Shown: positions 39,118-48,071, numbered from the stretch's first letter. The stretch: 64,000 nt of DNA from Telmatospirillum sp. (GCA_031291415.1 JARLJB010000290.1:62001-126000); one strand, 5' to 3'. Made by a program: numbers and translations. Notes: generated from the sequence alone by a model not told the origin.

Positions 39118-39138
39118 ATAAAATTTATGTGATAGAGA

Positions 39139-39178
39139 AAAAAGACATACTGATGGTTGTGGGATCAGAGTGTCTTTT
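39139..39178. repeat. Long imperfect hairpin in the AT-rich patch
   Basis: AAAAGACA pairs with TGTCTTTT; inside, after a 2x2 internal loop, CTGAT pairs with ATCAG around a 9-base loop. It reads as a structured RNA or bidirectional terminator. No family recognised. Confidence 0.5.
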
Positions 39179-39318
39179 CCGGAGTTTTGTGAGACGTTTT
39201 TTCTGCCGCATCAAAAAAATGACTGGGATCGCGGTGCATCCATACAGTTGAGACGTCGAGGCGTCGCAACTATCGATAGCACCAGCGCCCGCACGAACGG
39301 CAGAGTTGGGGGGAATGT

Positions 39319-41025
39319 ATGGCGGGGGGACGAGCCAGTTTTGAAATACAGATTTTTCATAACGGCCATTGGGTCACGGAGGAATTCCGCGAAACCGAAC
39401 TGACTGCCCGCGCGCAGGCCAAAGTCCTGCTGCAAAAACCCGATGCCCAGGGCATCCGCATCGTCAAAAATTGGACGAGAGCCGACGGTGTGGTGACGGC
39501 GAACACCCTCTACACTGAGATGCGGGAACCGACGGCGCCGGTCGTCAACATCGTCGCCATCGACGAAGCTCCCTTTTGCCGGGAGACCGAGGATTACTAT
39601 CGTCTGGAAAGCCGCATCACCATAAACCGCCTGTTCCGAAAATATGTGGATCAGGTCTTTCTGACCCCGACCGAGCTTATCCATAACTATAAGGCACTGA
39701 AGAAGATACAGGAGGCCGACACGCTTTTCCCGGCGGCAGTCGACCGGGTCGCCACGATTCAGGCGCGCGAAACCGGGGAAGACCCGCGAGGTCGCCGCGA
39801 CATCATCTACCGCTGTGTTGCGCAAATTACCGCCAAAGCGCGGCGGGCCGACGAGTACCCCAATCTCCCCAAACTTACGGGCAACGACTTCGGCAAACTC
39901 TGTGCCCGCCTCGAAACGATGGTGCCGCCGGGCGACGGCGATTTCTACGCACTGGTCGTATTGTCGCGGGATCTGGTGCAACACCGCAATTGGCTGGGCA
40001 AGCTGGAACGCCTGGCCGGTCTGGCACAGCCGGGACAGCAACAGCCGGCCATGGCTTTGCTCGACGGCGTTTTCGCCGACCTGTTCGGCGTGGCGAGCGC
40101 TTTGCAGGATGTCTTGGGGTATCAGCGGAATCTCGCCGAAGCCCTGTGCGCCATCATCGATCTGTATGAGGGGCGGTTTGTCGCGGAACGGAGCGATGCG
40201 AAAGAGCAGATCGCGGCGATCACCCCGCTGATCGCCGGCGGTCGTCTGGAGGAAACCCGCAAATCCTTGATGGACCGCATTATCCGACAGCTGAGCAGTG
40301 CGCAACCGCTCAGCCGTAACGATCCGTCACACGAACGCGAGGCTTTCCGGGCGGTGGCGTTACGGCTGTTCCGTCCGGAAGGATTGATCGGTGGATCGGA
40401 AACCGCCGAGGCATTGACCCGGCGTTTCGTCTATCTGCAGGACGAGGGAGGTAAAGCCGGATTGCGCCGGGCTGTGCCCGGAGTAACCACTCTCGTCGCC
40501 AATCAGACGTTCAGCGTCGTCTATCTGTTGCAGTTGGCGGCGAGTCCGCTGGGGGCAGAACTGTCTCAGGACGTCATCGCGACGCTCTGGCAAGTGCTGG
40601 GAGGCAACACCATCGACACGCTGATGGCGCCGGGCACGCCCATTCGCGACAAGCTTTCCCGGGTGACCGGCCTTTACCACAAGATCTCCGACGCCGAGGC
40701 CTTGCCGGAAGCGGAACGCCAACGACTGCTCACGCATCTCGACACGGTGCTCTGCGGTTACGTCAAGCGCGAAGGCATTATTGAAAAGCTTGACGATCCC
40801 AAGGCTTCGCTTCGCAACCGGGCGACACGTCTGATCGAATTCTGCGCCAGCAACCTGTTGCCGATGAAGAGCAAGACACACGCCCTGGCTCGCGAGCGGG
40901 TGGTCGCCCTGCTGAAACAGCCCAACTTCGAGGTCCATTTCACCGACGGCATCGCCGACCCAACTCGCTGCGAAGACTCGCTTCGGGCCTTCTACGCCCT
41001 GTTGGCGCGGGCCGGGTTCAAATAG
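39319..41025 (+). CDS. Conserved-looking 568-residue protein of unknown function
   Basis: Normal local codon use and a strong ribosome site (GGGGG 5-6 bases upstream of ATG) show this is a real gene. The first 80 residues resemble a small alpha/beta domain ('SFEIQIFHNGHWVTEEF', then 'AKVLLQKPDAQGIRIVKNW'); the remainder is almost entirely helical with many Leu, Arg and Gln. No signal peptide, membrane segment, nucleotide-binding motif or metal motif is evident. It is followed by the ogt gene after 83 bp. I cannot assign a function. Confidence 0.85.
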   Translation: MAGGRASFEIQIFHNGHWVTEEFRETELTARAQAKVLLQKPDAQGIRIVKNWTRADGVVTANTLYTEMREPTAPVVNIVAIDEAPFCRETEDYYRLESRITINRLFRKYVDQVFLTPTELIHNYKALKKIQEADTLFPAAVDRVATIQARETGEDPRGRRDIIYRCVAQITAKARRADEYPNLPKLTGNDFGKLCARLETMVPPGDGDFYALVVLSRDLVQHRNWLGKLERLAGLAQPGQQQPAMALLDGVFADLFGVASALQDVLGYQRNLAEALCAIIDLYEGRFVAERSDAKEQIAAITPLIAGGRLEETRKSLMDRIIRQLSSAQPLSRNDPSHEREAFRAVALRLFRPEGLIGGSETAEALTRRFVYLQDEGGKAGLRRAVPGVTTLVANQTFSVVYLLQLAASPLGAELSQDVIATLWQVLGGNTIDTLMAPGTPIRDKLSRVTGLYHKISDAEALPEAERQRLLTHLDTVLCGYVKREGIIEKLDDPKASLRNRATRLIEFCASNLLPMKSKTHALARERVVALLKQPNFEVHFTDGIADPTRCEDSLRAFYALLARAGFK

Positions 41026-41108
41026 GGTCTGATAGAGACGTCCGAAAACGGCCAGCAATCTGCCGATCCGCAGGCTATCCTCAAGGACATCTGGATAGGA
41101 GAGCCACG

Positions 41109-41627
41109 ATGTCGCCGGCCACCGACGTCTTCACTTTAAGCCACATGACAACGCCGATCGGCACCATGGTGCTATTGACCGATCGACAAGGATATCTGCG
41201 CGCCCTCGACTGGGACGAAGAAATCCCACGTCTGCATCGCTTGCTCCGGCGTCACTACTCCTTTGCCGTCGAGATTGTCGAGGGTACTCTGCCCGCGTCG
41301 ATCTCCCAGCCGCTTTCCGCTTATTTTGCCGGACACATCGATGCCGTCGATGCGGTTCCGCTGAAGACCGGCGGCACCACCTTTCAGCGGACCGTATGGG
41401 CGGCGTTAAGATGCATTCCGCCGGGAAAAACGACAAGCTACGGAGCGCTTGCCGCCACCATCGGCCGTCCGACGGCGGTCCGCGCGGTCGGACTGGCCAA
41501 TGGCGCCAACCCCATCGGCATCGTCGTTCCCTGTCACCGGGTCATCGGCGCCGATGGATCGCTGACCGGCTACGCCGGTGGCATCGCCCGCAAGCGCTGG
41601 TTGCTCGACCACGAGGCCGGACGATGA
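41109..41627 (+). CDS. ogt: Methylated-DNA-[protein]-cysteine S-methyltransferase
   Basis: 172 residues. The suicide cysteine is in 'IGIVVPCHRVIGADGSL' (about residue 141), and the DNA-binding helix has 'TTSYGALAATIGRPTAVRAVG'. It repairs O6-alkylguanine by transferring the alkyl group to itself. ATG 41109 has AGGAG near-optimal (TAGGAGAGCC). Its stop overlaps the next start (ATGA), so it is coupled with the Ada/AlkA-type gene. Confidence 0.96.
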   Translation: MSPATDVFTLSHMTTPIGTMVLLTDRQGYLRALDWDEEIPRLHRLLRRHYSFAVEIVEGTLPASISQPLSAYFAGHIDAVDAVPLKTGGTTFQRTVWAALRCIPPGKTTSYGALAATIGRPTAVRAVGLANGANPIGIVVPCHRVIGADGSLTGYAGGIARKRWLLDHEAGR

Positions 41628-43108
41628 GCAATAAACCGGGCCAGAGCGGTCGCCCACCGGCCGATGCGCTCGATCTCGATCGCGACGCCTGCTATCGCGC
41701 CCTTGTCGCGCGCGACTCCCGGTTCGACGGACGGTTCTATACCGCGGTTCTCTCCACCGGAATCTATTGTCGGCCGATCTGCCCGGCCCGCACGCCAAAG
41801 CTGGAGAATTGCCTGTTTCTGCCCACTGCTGCGGCGGCCCACCAGATGGGATTCCGACCCTGCCTGCGCTGCCGGCCGGAAGCGGCGCCCGGACTGGCCG
41901 TGCACCGCGGGTCGGCCAACACGGTATCGCGAGCCCTTTGTCTGATCGCCGAGGGAGCGCTTGACCAGGATGGCATCGAACAACTGGCATCCCGCCTGGG
42001 CGTCGGTGGACGGCATCTGCGCCGCCTGTTCGACCGCCATGTCGGCGCCTCGCCGATTGCCGTGGCGCAGGCGCACCGCATTTTGTTCGCCAAAACCCTG
42101 ATCGACGGAACCGTCCTGCCGATGACCGAGATCGCCCTGGCGGCCGGGTTCGGCAGCATCCGACGCTTCAACGAGGTTTTCCGCCGCGCCTATGGCCGCC
42201 CCCCGCATAGTCTGCGACGCCACGACCGGACCGGGACCTTGGCCGCCGGCATCACCTTGACGTTGCCGTTCAGTCCTCCCTACGACTGGCCAGCCATGCT
42301 TGATTTTCTTCGCGGACGCGCCATTCCCAGCGTCGAAAGCGTCGAAGAAGGCCGCTACCTCCGCAGTTTCGTGGTGGGATCGCAGCCCGGATGGGTGGAG
42401 GTCAGTCATCCCAAGGATGCCAACCATCTGCTGGCCACTATCCATGCCGAGGCGGTGAGCGTGCTCTCGACGGTGGTCGCCCGTCTCCGGCGCCTGTTCG
42501 ATCTCGACGCCGACATTGCCGTCATCGACGCCCATTTGGCCGCCGACCCCCGACTGGCCGAACGGGTAAGGCAACGCCCCGGCCTACGGGTACCCGGCGC
42601 CTGGGACGCCTTCGAACTAGCCGTCCGGGCGATCCTCGGACAACAGGTCAGCGTCGCCGCGGCGACGACCTTCGCCGGTCGACTGGCCGGTGCTTTCGGC
42701 AGGCCGCTGCCGCAGCCGGCGGCTGCCGTAACCAGGCTTTTCCCGCAGGCGTCGGTCATCGCCGAGGCCGATCTGACCGGCATCGGTCTGACACGAAGCC
42801 GGGCGCAGGCGCTGCAAAGTCTGGCAAGATCGCTTGGTACCGACCCCGCGCTGCTGACCGGTGGCGACAGCCTGGACGACACGGTGGCGCGGCTCGGCCG
42901 TTTGCCAGGGATCGGGCCATGGACGGCGCATTACATCGCCATGCGGGCGCTGCGCGAACCCGATGCCTTTCCGGCCGCTGACCTTGGACTTTTGCGCGCC
43001 ATGGAAACCGCCGACGGCCGCCCGACGCCGAAGGCGCTGTTGCAAATGGCCGAAGCCTGGCGCCCCTGGCGAGCCTACGCGGCGCTGCGCCTGTGGATCC
43101 AGGAATGA
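41624..43108 (+). CDS. Ada-AlkA fusion: alkylation-responsive activator and DNA glycosylase
   Basis: 494 residues. N-terminal Ada zinc domain with the four cysteines ('YCRPIC' and 'CLRC', about residues 50-85), which takes methyl groups from phosphotriesters. Then comes an AraC-type HTH pair ('QLASRLGVGGRHLRRLFDRHVG', 'EIALAAGFGSIRRFNEVF', about 100-200). The C-terminal AlkA 3-methyladenine glycosylase has the HhH 'LGRLPGIGPWTAHYIAM' and catalytic Asp in 'FPAADLGLLRA'. It should sense methylation, switch on repair genes and excise bases. Coupled by ATGA overlap with ogt. Confidence 0.94.
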   Translation: MSNKPGQSGRPPADALDLDRDACYRALVARDSRFDGRFYTAVLSTGIYCRPICPARTPKLENCLFLPTAAAAHQMGFRPCLRCRPEAAPGLAVHRGSANTVSRALCLIAEGALDQDGIEQLASRLGVGGRHLRRLFDRHVGASPIAVAQAHRILFAKTLIDGTVLPMTEIALAAGFGSIRRFNEVFRRAYGRPPHSLRRHDRTGTLAAGITLTLPFSPPYDWPAMLDFLRGRAIPSVESVEEGRYLRSFVVGSQPGWVEVSHPKDANHLLATIHAEAVSVLSTVVARLRRLFDLDADIAVIDAHLAADPRLAERVRQRPGLRVPGAWDAFELAVRAILGQQVSVAAATTFAGRLAGAFGRPLPQPAAAVTRLFPQASVIAEADLTGIGLTRSRAQALQSLARSLGTDPALLTGGDSLDDTVARLGRLPGIGPWTAHYIAMRALREPDAFPAADLGLLRAMETADGRPTPKALLQMAEAWRPWRAYAALRLWIQE

Positions 43109-43313
43109 GGCGTCCCGCCCGGCGCATGACGGGCCGTGATCGGTTCCGATCACCGCAGCTTGGTAATACCAAGTTTCGATGAGAAGGACTCATCGCAACT
43201 TGGTTGGCGCATTGCGCGCCCGCGAGCTCATGCGAGCGTAGCCAAGGGACGCGGAGGCGTCCCGCCCGGCGCATGAGGGGGGTGATCCGTTCGATCACCG
43301 CAGCTTGGTATAA
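43109..43313. repeat. REP-like palindromic repeat element
   Basis: Two copies of a roughly 57-base direct repeat (43109-43165 and 43256-43312) flank a long hairpin at 43168-43204 (ACCAAGTT-CGATGAG paired with CTCATCG-AACTTGGT). The 15-mer TCACCGCAGCTTGGT or its variant occurs three times (43150, 43190, 43295). Copy 1 also holds the palindrome GTGATCGG-TT-CCGATCAC. The last repeat supplies the final codons and stop of the neighbouring binding-protein gene. It resembles BIME/REP elements. Confidence 0.75.
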
Positions 43314-44230
43314 GACTCTGGATCGGGCGAATCGGATGGCGAGGCGAAGGCCTTTCTGAGGGCCGGGCTCATCGGCATATGCAGAGCGAGCCCCTTGGGC
43401 GGAATCGGCTGGAGAAACCATTTCTCATAGAGCCTGATGCCGTCCGGGCCGCGAAAAAGATCGGCCGTCGCCCTATCGACGACGGCCTTGAAGGCCGGAT
43501 CGTCCTTGCGCAGCATGATGGCGTAAGGCTCTGGCTCGGAGAAGGCCTCTTCGGAAATCTCGTAGGCGGCGGGGTCTTTGGACTGGGCGATCAGACCGGC
43601 CAGCAGAATGTCGTCCATTACGAAGGCGACGGCCTGATCGGTTTCGACCATCAGGAAACCCTCGGCGTGATCCCGGGCCGCCAGCACGGTGAGACCAAGA
43701 GACCGCTCGCGATTGGCCTGATTGACCTGTTTGATGGTGGTTGTGCCCGACGTCGACGAGACAGGCTTGCCTTTGAGCCCATCGATACCGCCCACCTTGT
43801 TGACCTTCTTCGAAACAAAGCGGCTGGCAGTCAGAAAATGGCTGTTGGTGAAAGCCACCTGTTTCTCGCGTTCGCTATTGTTGGTTGTGGAACCACATTC
43901 AAGATCAATGGTACCGTTGGCCATTAACGGGATACGGGTCGCCGAGGACACAGCGACCAGTTTGACTTCGAGCTTGTCGAGTTTCAGTTCCTTCTGCACC
44001 GCGTCGACGATCACCTGGCAAATGTCCATGGCGTAGCCGATGGGTTTCTGGTCGTCGTCGAGATAGGAAAAAGGAACCGAGGAGTTCCGGTATCCGATGG
44101 AGATCGCACCGATTTCCTTGATCTTCTTCAACGTCCCGGTCAATTCGCCGGCAACGGCCGGAGAAACAACCATGACGCTGGCGATCACCGCGCTGGTGAT
44201 CAGCCAAAGAGACAGCGGTTTCAAGCGCAT
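43295..44230 (-). CDS. Glutamate/aspartate-type ABC substrate-binding protein (GltI-like)
   Basis: 311 residues with a signal peptide (cut near 'AVA-GELTG'). The chain has 'AISIGYRNSSVPFSYLDDDQKPIGYAMDIC' (broken here into the family's first strand) and 'LECGSTTNNSEREKQVAF', the GltI mark, so it binds acidic amino acids in the periplasm. No permease or ATPase genes are adjacent. Start: AGGAGG touches ATG 44230 directly, whereas TTG 44224 two codons later is at the normal 6-base distance; either is possible. It is divergent from the D-glutamate genes, which supports the substrate. Its last codons lie in the repeat element. Confidence 0.9.
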   Translation of the reverse strand: MRLKPLSLWLITSAVIASVMVVSPAVAGELTGTLKKIKEIGAISIGYRNSSVPFSYLDDDQKPIGYAMDICQVIVDAVQKELKLDKLEVKLVAVSSATRIPLMANGTIDLECGSTTNNSEREKQVAFTNSHFLTASRFVSKKVNKVGGIDGLKGKPVSSTSGTTTIKQVNQANRERSLGLTVLAARDHAEGFLMVETDQAVAFVMDDILLAGLIAQSKDPAAYEISEEAFSEPEPYAIMLRKDDPAFKAVVDRATADLFRGPDGIRLYEKWFLQPIPPKGLALHMPMSPALRKAFASPSDSPDPESYTKLR

Positions 44231-44410
44231 CCTCCTGGATTGTCCGGTGACGGGATGGTCGGCAAGAGCAGGTGATGGCGGTCGCTCGCTTGTCGCATTT
44301 TTCAATGGTAAGCAGAGGCTGACGAACTGCCAATGCAAGTTTGGTGTATTTTCTGATCGACGTGCATTTTTTGGGCATTTGGCAATAGCGAGCGGAGGAC
44401 GGAGTCGATC

Positions 44411-45421
44411 ATGACAATCCCCCAGCCCTACCTCTTGTTTCTTGGCGACGTCGCGGACCAACTGGCGGCCAAGACGGCCGCCGGCATCGTCGACTGGCGG
44501 GACGAATGCTGCGTCGGCCAGATCCGCCTGCGCGGCTGCAAGGCCGATCTCGGCATTGCCGAGCTGACCATCGCCGAAGCGGTGGCCAAAGGTGCCCGGA
44601 CCCTTGTCGTCGGTGTTGCCAATGCTGGAGGGCTGTTGCCCGACCACTGGACCGGTGTCATCGTCGACGCCATCGAAGCCGGGCTCGATGTGGCCAGCGG
44701 TCTGCATACCCGGCTTGGCAGCATTCCCGCTATTGCCGAAGCGGCCGAACGGTGCGGGCGGCGCCTGTTCGACGTGCGCCAGACGGATCAGCGTTTCGAC
44801 ACCGGCAAGGGCGTCAAACGATCGGGCCGACGTCTGCTGACCGTCGGGACCGACTGTTCCGTCGGCAAAAAATACACCGCCCTGGCTCTTGAAAGAGAAT
44901 TGCGGACGCGCGGTGTGAAAGCCGATTTCCGCGCCACCGGGCAGACCGGCGTCTTCATCTCCGGCCTCGGCGTCGCCATCGACGCTGTGGTTGCCGATTT
45001 CATCTCCGGTGCGGCCGAATGGCTGTCGCCGGCCACCGAGCCGGATCATTGGGATGTGATCGAGGGACAGGGATCGCTGTTCCACCCCTCCTTCGCCGGC
45101 GTGACACTCGGCCTGCTGCACGGCGCGCAGCCCGACGTCTTCGTCGTCTGCCACGAGCCGACCCGGACCAGGATGCGCGGCGTCGATCGGCCGCTTCCCT
45201 CGATAGCCGAGGTCATTGATCTGACCATCCGTTGCGGACAACTCACCAATCCGGCCATTCAACCACTCGGCATCGCCGTCAATACCCAAGCCTATGACGA
45301 GGCGGAGGCACGCGCCTATCTGCTGTCCGTCAGCCAGGCGCACGGATTGCCCGCCACCGATCCGATTCGTTTTGGCGTGTCCTGCCTGGCCGATGCCTTG
45401 CAGACGCAATTTCCGACATGA
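44411..45421 (+). CDS. dgcN: DUF1611 protein, probable D-glutamate N-acetyltransferase DgcN
   Basis: 336 residues of the DUF1611 family. An N-terminal Rossmann-like half ('RTLVVGVANAGGLLPDHW') precedes a P-loop-like half with 'LTVGTDCSVGKKYTALAL' and 'ATGQTGVFISGLGVAID'. In characterised alphaproteobacteria DgcN acetylates D-glutamate and DgcA then epimerises the product to N-acetyl-L-glutamate. The dgcA-type gene overlaps by ATGA, and an acidic-amino-acid binding protein diverges. The assignment rests on this context and on family resemblance. Confidence 0.85.
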   Translation: MTIPQPYLLFLGDVADQLAAKTAAGIVDWRDECCVGQIRLRGCKADLGIAELTIAEAVAKGARTLVVGVANAGGLLPDHWTGVIVDAIEAGLDVASGLHTRLGSIPAIAEAAERCGRRLFDVRQTDQRFDTGKGVKRSGRRLLTVGTDCSVGKKYTALALERELRTRGVKADFRATGQTGVFISGLGVAIDAVVADFISGAAEWLSPATEPDHWDVIEGQGSLFHPSFAGVTLGLLHGAQPDVFVVCHEPTRTRMRGVDRPLPSIAEVIDLTIRCGQLTNPAIQPLGIAVNTQAYDEAEARAYLLSVSQAHGLPATDPIRFGVSCLADALQTQFPT

Positions 45422-46416
45422 ACAGACAGGCTCCCGTGCGCAGGCTCGCCATCGCCACCGAACACTGGCCGATCACCGGCGGATTCACTATTTCGCGCGG
45501 CAGCCGGACCGAGGCCGTTGTGGTCGTCGCCACGGTCGATGACGGAGTCCGGCAAGGTCGCGGCGAATGCGTCCCCTACGCCCGCTACGGCGAGACTGTA
45601 GACGGCGTGACGGCCGCCATTCGGGCGATGGCCCCGACGATCGCTGCCGGGGCCACCCGGCAAGATCTGTTGCGCACCATGCCGGCCGGTGCGGCGCGCA
45701 ACGCGTTGGATGCCGCGCTGTGGGATCTCGAAGCAAAGGAAACCGGGCGACGGGCCTGGACTCTGGCCGGCGTCCCGGCGCCGGAACCGGTGACCACCGC
45801 CTTCACGCTCAGTCTGGGAACCCCTGAGAGCATGGCGGCGGCGGCCGAGCGAGCCGCCGGGCGGCCGCTGCTCAAGGTCAAACTCGGAGGTCCGGGCGAC
45901 GACGAACGGATTGCCGCCGTCCGCCGCGGTGCCCCGAAAGCCACTTTGATCGTCGATGCCAACGAAGCCTGGAGCACCGACATCTTCGCGGCCAACCTGG
46001 CGGCCTGCGAAGCGGCTGGCGTCGTTCTGATCGAACAACCTCTACCGGCCGGTCGCGACCAGTTGCTGGCGACCATTCGCAGCCCCATCCTCTTTTGCGC
46101 CGATGAGAGCTTCCACGATCGCAACAGCCTGCCGACCGTGTCCGGCCTTTACCAGGCGGTCAACATCAAATTGGACAAGACGGGAGGCCTGACCGAAGCG
46201 CTGGCTGTCGCCGTCGAGGCGAAAGAGGCCGGGCTTGCCCTCATGGTGGGATGCATGCTGGGCACGTCGCTGGCCATGGCGCCGGCCCTTCTCCTGACCC
46301 CGCTGGCGCGTTTCGTCGATCTCGACGGCCCCTTGCTGCTGACCCAGGACCGCACCCCCGGCATATCCTTCGACGGCAGTGTCATACTGCCCTTCGGAGC
46401 CGAAGTCTGGGGGTAA
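45418..46416 (+). CDS. dgcA: Enolase-superfamily racemase/epimerase, probable N-acetyl-D-glutamate racemase DgcA
   Basis: 332 residues of the muconate-lactonizing/dipeptide epimerase subgroup. Catalytic lysines in 'LLKVKLGG' (KxK, about residue 155) and 'VNIKLDKTGGLTEA' and metal ligands Asp 'IVDANEAW', Glu 'LIEQPLP' and Asp 'CADESFHD' are all seen, in the correct order. General family label is L-Ala-D/L-Glu epimerase. The overlap with dgcN points to the D-glutamate route instead. Converges with the ABC operon. Confidence 0.88.
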   Translation: MNRQAPVRRLAIATEHWPITGGFTISRGSRTEAVVVVATVDDGVRQGRGECVPYARYGETVDGVTAAIRAMAPTIAAGATRQDLLRTMPAGAARNALDAALWDLEAKETGRRAWTLAGVPAPEPVTTAFTLSLGTPESMAAAAERAAGRPLLKVKLGGPGDDERIAAVRRGAPKATLIVDANEAWSTDIFAANLAACEAAGVVLIEQPLPAGRDQLLATIRSPILFCADESFHDRNSLPTVSGLYQAVNIKLDKTGGLTEALAVAVEAKEAGLALMVGCMLGTSLAMAPALLLTPLARFVDLDGPLLLTQDRTPGISFDGSVILPFGAEVWG

Positions 46417-46450
46417 ACGCTGCGTGAGCCAGCATTTTCGGCTCTTGGTA

Positions 46451-47254
46451 TCACTTGAACTTATAGACGCCCAACTTTTCGAAGATCGAATAGATACGGT
46501 CGGCATGGGCGGCAAATTGCGGATATTCGCCGAGATGAGCCGGCCGGGGACGTGGCAGATCGATACGGATCTCCTCGACAATGCGGCCGGGAGACTGCGA
46601 CATCACCAACACCCGGTCGGACAGACCGACGGCTTCCTCGATCGAATGAGTGATGAAGAGAACACTCATGCGCCGTTCCAGCCAGAGCAACTCGAGATCG
46701 TGGCGAATCTGCGTCCTGGTGATGGCGTCGAGCGCCCCGAAGGGTTCGTCCATCAGCAGGATCGATGGATTGTGAACAAGTGCCCTGGCGATCGACACAC
46801 GCTGGCGCATTCCCCCGGAAAGTTGACGGGGATAGCGCTTTTCCGCGCCATTCAGGCCCAACTGCGCGAACAGGTCACGAGCCCGCGTTTCGATCTGCTG
46901 ACGCGGCAGATGACGAATCTGCTGCTGAAGAAGAACGTTCGACAAGGCCGTCCGGAATTCGAGAAGAAGATGATCCTGAAAGACGATACCGACGTCGGTC
47001 ATCGGCCGGTCGAGAACACGGCCATCGACTTTCACGACGCCGGCGGTCGGCGCCAGCAGCCCGGCGGCGATCAGCATCGTCGTGCTCTTGCCGCAGCCGG
47101 AGGGGCCGATCACCGTGACAAACTCGCCGGGTTCCATGGCAACGTCGATCGGTCCCAGCGCCATATTCTCGCCGAAGGACTTCGTCACGCCTTCGAGACG
47201 GATGGAAGCCCCCGCGACGGCCGTCGCTTGCGTCGTCGTTCCGGTGCCGTCCAT
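46451..47254 (-). CDS. ABC transporter ATPase (SsuB/TauB family)
   Basis: 267 residues. Walker A 'GPSGCGKSTTMLIAAG', signature 'LSGGMRQRVSIARAL', Walker B 'ILLMDEPFGALD', and the switch His in 'FITHSIEEAV'. Family members drive uptake of sulfonates, nitrate, taurine or pyrimidines. ATG 47254 has AGGGA 9 bases upstream; TTG 47260 is too near it. Last gene of the leftward operon kinase-permease-binding protein-permease-ATPase. Confidence 0.94.
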   Translation of the reverse strand: MDGTGTTTQATAVAGASIRLEGVTKSFGENMALGPIDVAMEPGEFVTVIGPSGCGKSTTMLIAAGLLAPTAGVVKVDGRVLDRPMTDVGIVFQDHLLLEFRTALSNVLLQQQIRHLPRQQIETRARDLFAQLGLNGAEKRYPRQLSGGMRQRVSIARALVHNPSILLMDEPFGALDAITRTQIRHDLELLWLERRMSVLFITHSIEEAVGLSDRVLVMSQSPGRIVEEIRIDLPRPRPAHLGEYPQFAAHADRIYSIFEKLGVYKFK

Positions 47255-47300
47255 CGTCAAAATCCCTTCGCTTTCCTATTCGAGTCCAGAGGCCAGAGCA

Positions 47301-48071
47301 TCAACGGTGCTCCATCCACGGCATCAGGAGCTTTTCAGACGCCAGCATGGCGGCGCTGAGAATGACGCCAAGCAGGGCCGACGCAATGACTGCGGCTAAC
47401 GTCAGAGGCATGTCGAGATCGCCGCTGGCCTGCAGGATCATATAACCGATGCCTTCGTTGGAACCGATGAACTCGGCGGTGATCGCCCCGGTCACGGCAT
47501 AGACCGTCGCCGTCTTCATGCCGGCGAATATACTGGGCATGGCGCCCGGGATCCGAACGAAAAAGAATTCCTCGGCGCGCGAGGCTCCCATCGACTGAGT
47601 AATGTAGAAGATACGTTTGTCGATCAGGCGAAAGCCGGAAATGCTTTCGAGCAGGATCGGGAAAAAGGTCATCAGCATCACCAAGGCCGACTTCGGCAAT
47701 ACACCGATACCAAGCCAGACCAGCAGCAGGGGAGCCACAATGGTTTTCGGGATGAACTGCAAGATGATGATAAGTGGATAGCAAAGCCGCTCGAAGAAAT
47801 GGAAGGTGACGATGAGGAAAGCCAGGGGAACGGCAACGACCACACTGACGACGAATCCGAAGACGATGATTTCCATCGTCGCCGCCGTGTTACGCCATAG
47901 CGCCCCGACATTGGCCACCGTCGCGGCATAAACTTCGGATGGCGTCGGAAGAAGATACCGGGGGATATGCCATCCCTGTTCGATGCACTTCCAGATCGCC
48001 AGAACGGCGATCACCGTCGCGACTGGACCAAAGAGGTTGAGGACGATCGTCCAGACCTGTTTCATCGTCAT
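47301..48071 (-). CDS. ABC transporter permease (SsuC/TauC family)
   Basis: 256 residues, about six membrane segments, with the ATPase-contact EAA loop 'GASRAEEFFFVRIPGAMPSIFAGMK' split over about residues 155-180. The second permease of the operon is only partly similar to it, so the membrane channel may be a heterodimer. It is encoded just downstream of the binding protein. Confidence 0.93.
   Translation of the reverse strand: MTMKQVWTIVLNLFGPVATVIAVLAIWKCIEQGWHIPRYLLPTPSEVYAATVANVGALWRNTAATMEIIVFGFVVSVVVAVPLAFLIVTFHFFERLCYPLIIILQFIPKTIVAPLLLVWLGIGVLPKSALVMLMTFFPILLESISGFRLIDKRIFYITQSMGASRAEEFFFVRIPGAMPSIFAGMKTATVYAVTGAITAEFIGSNEGIGYMILQASGDLDMPLTLAAVIASALLGVILSAAMLASEKLLMPWMEHR

Noticed and set aside
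44231-45409. N-terminal extension of the GltI-like gene
   Set aside because: The frame stays open but runs antisense to dgcN; the signal peptide begins at 44230.
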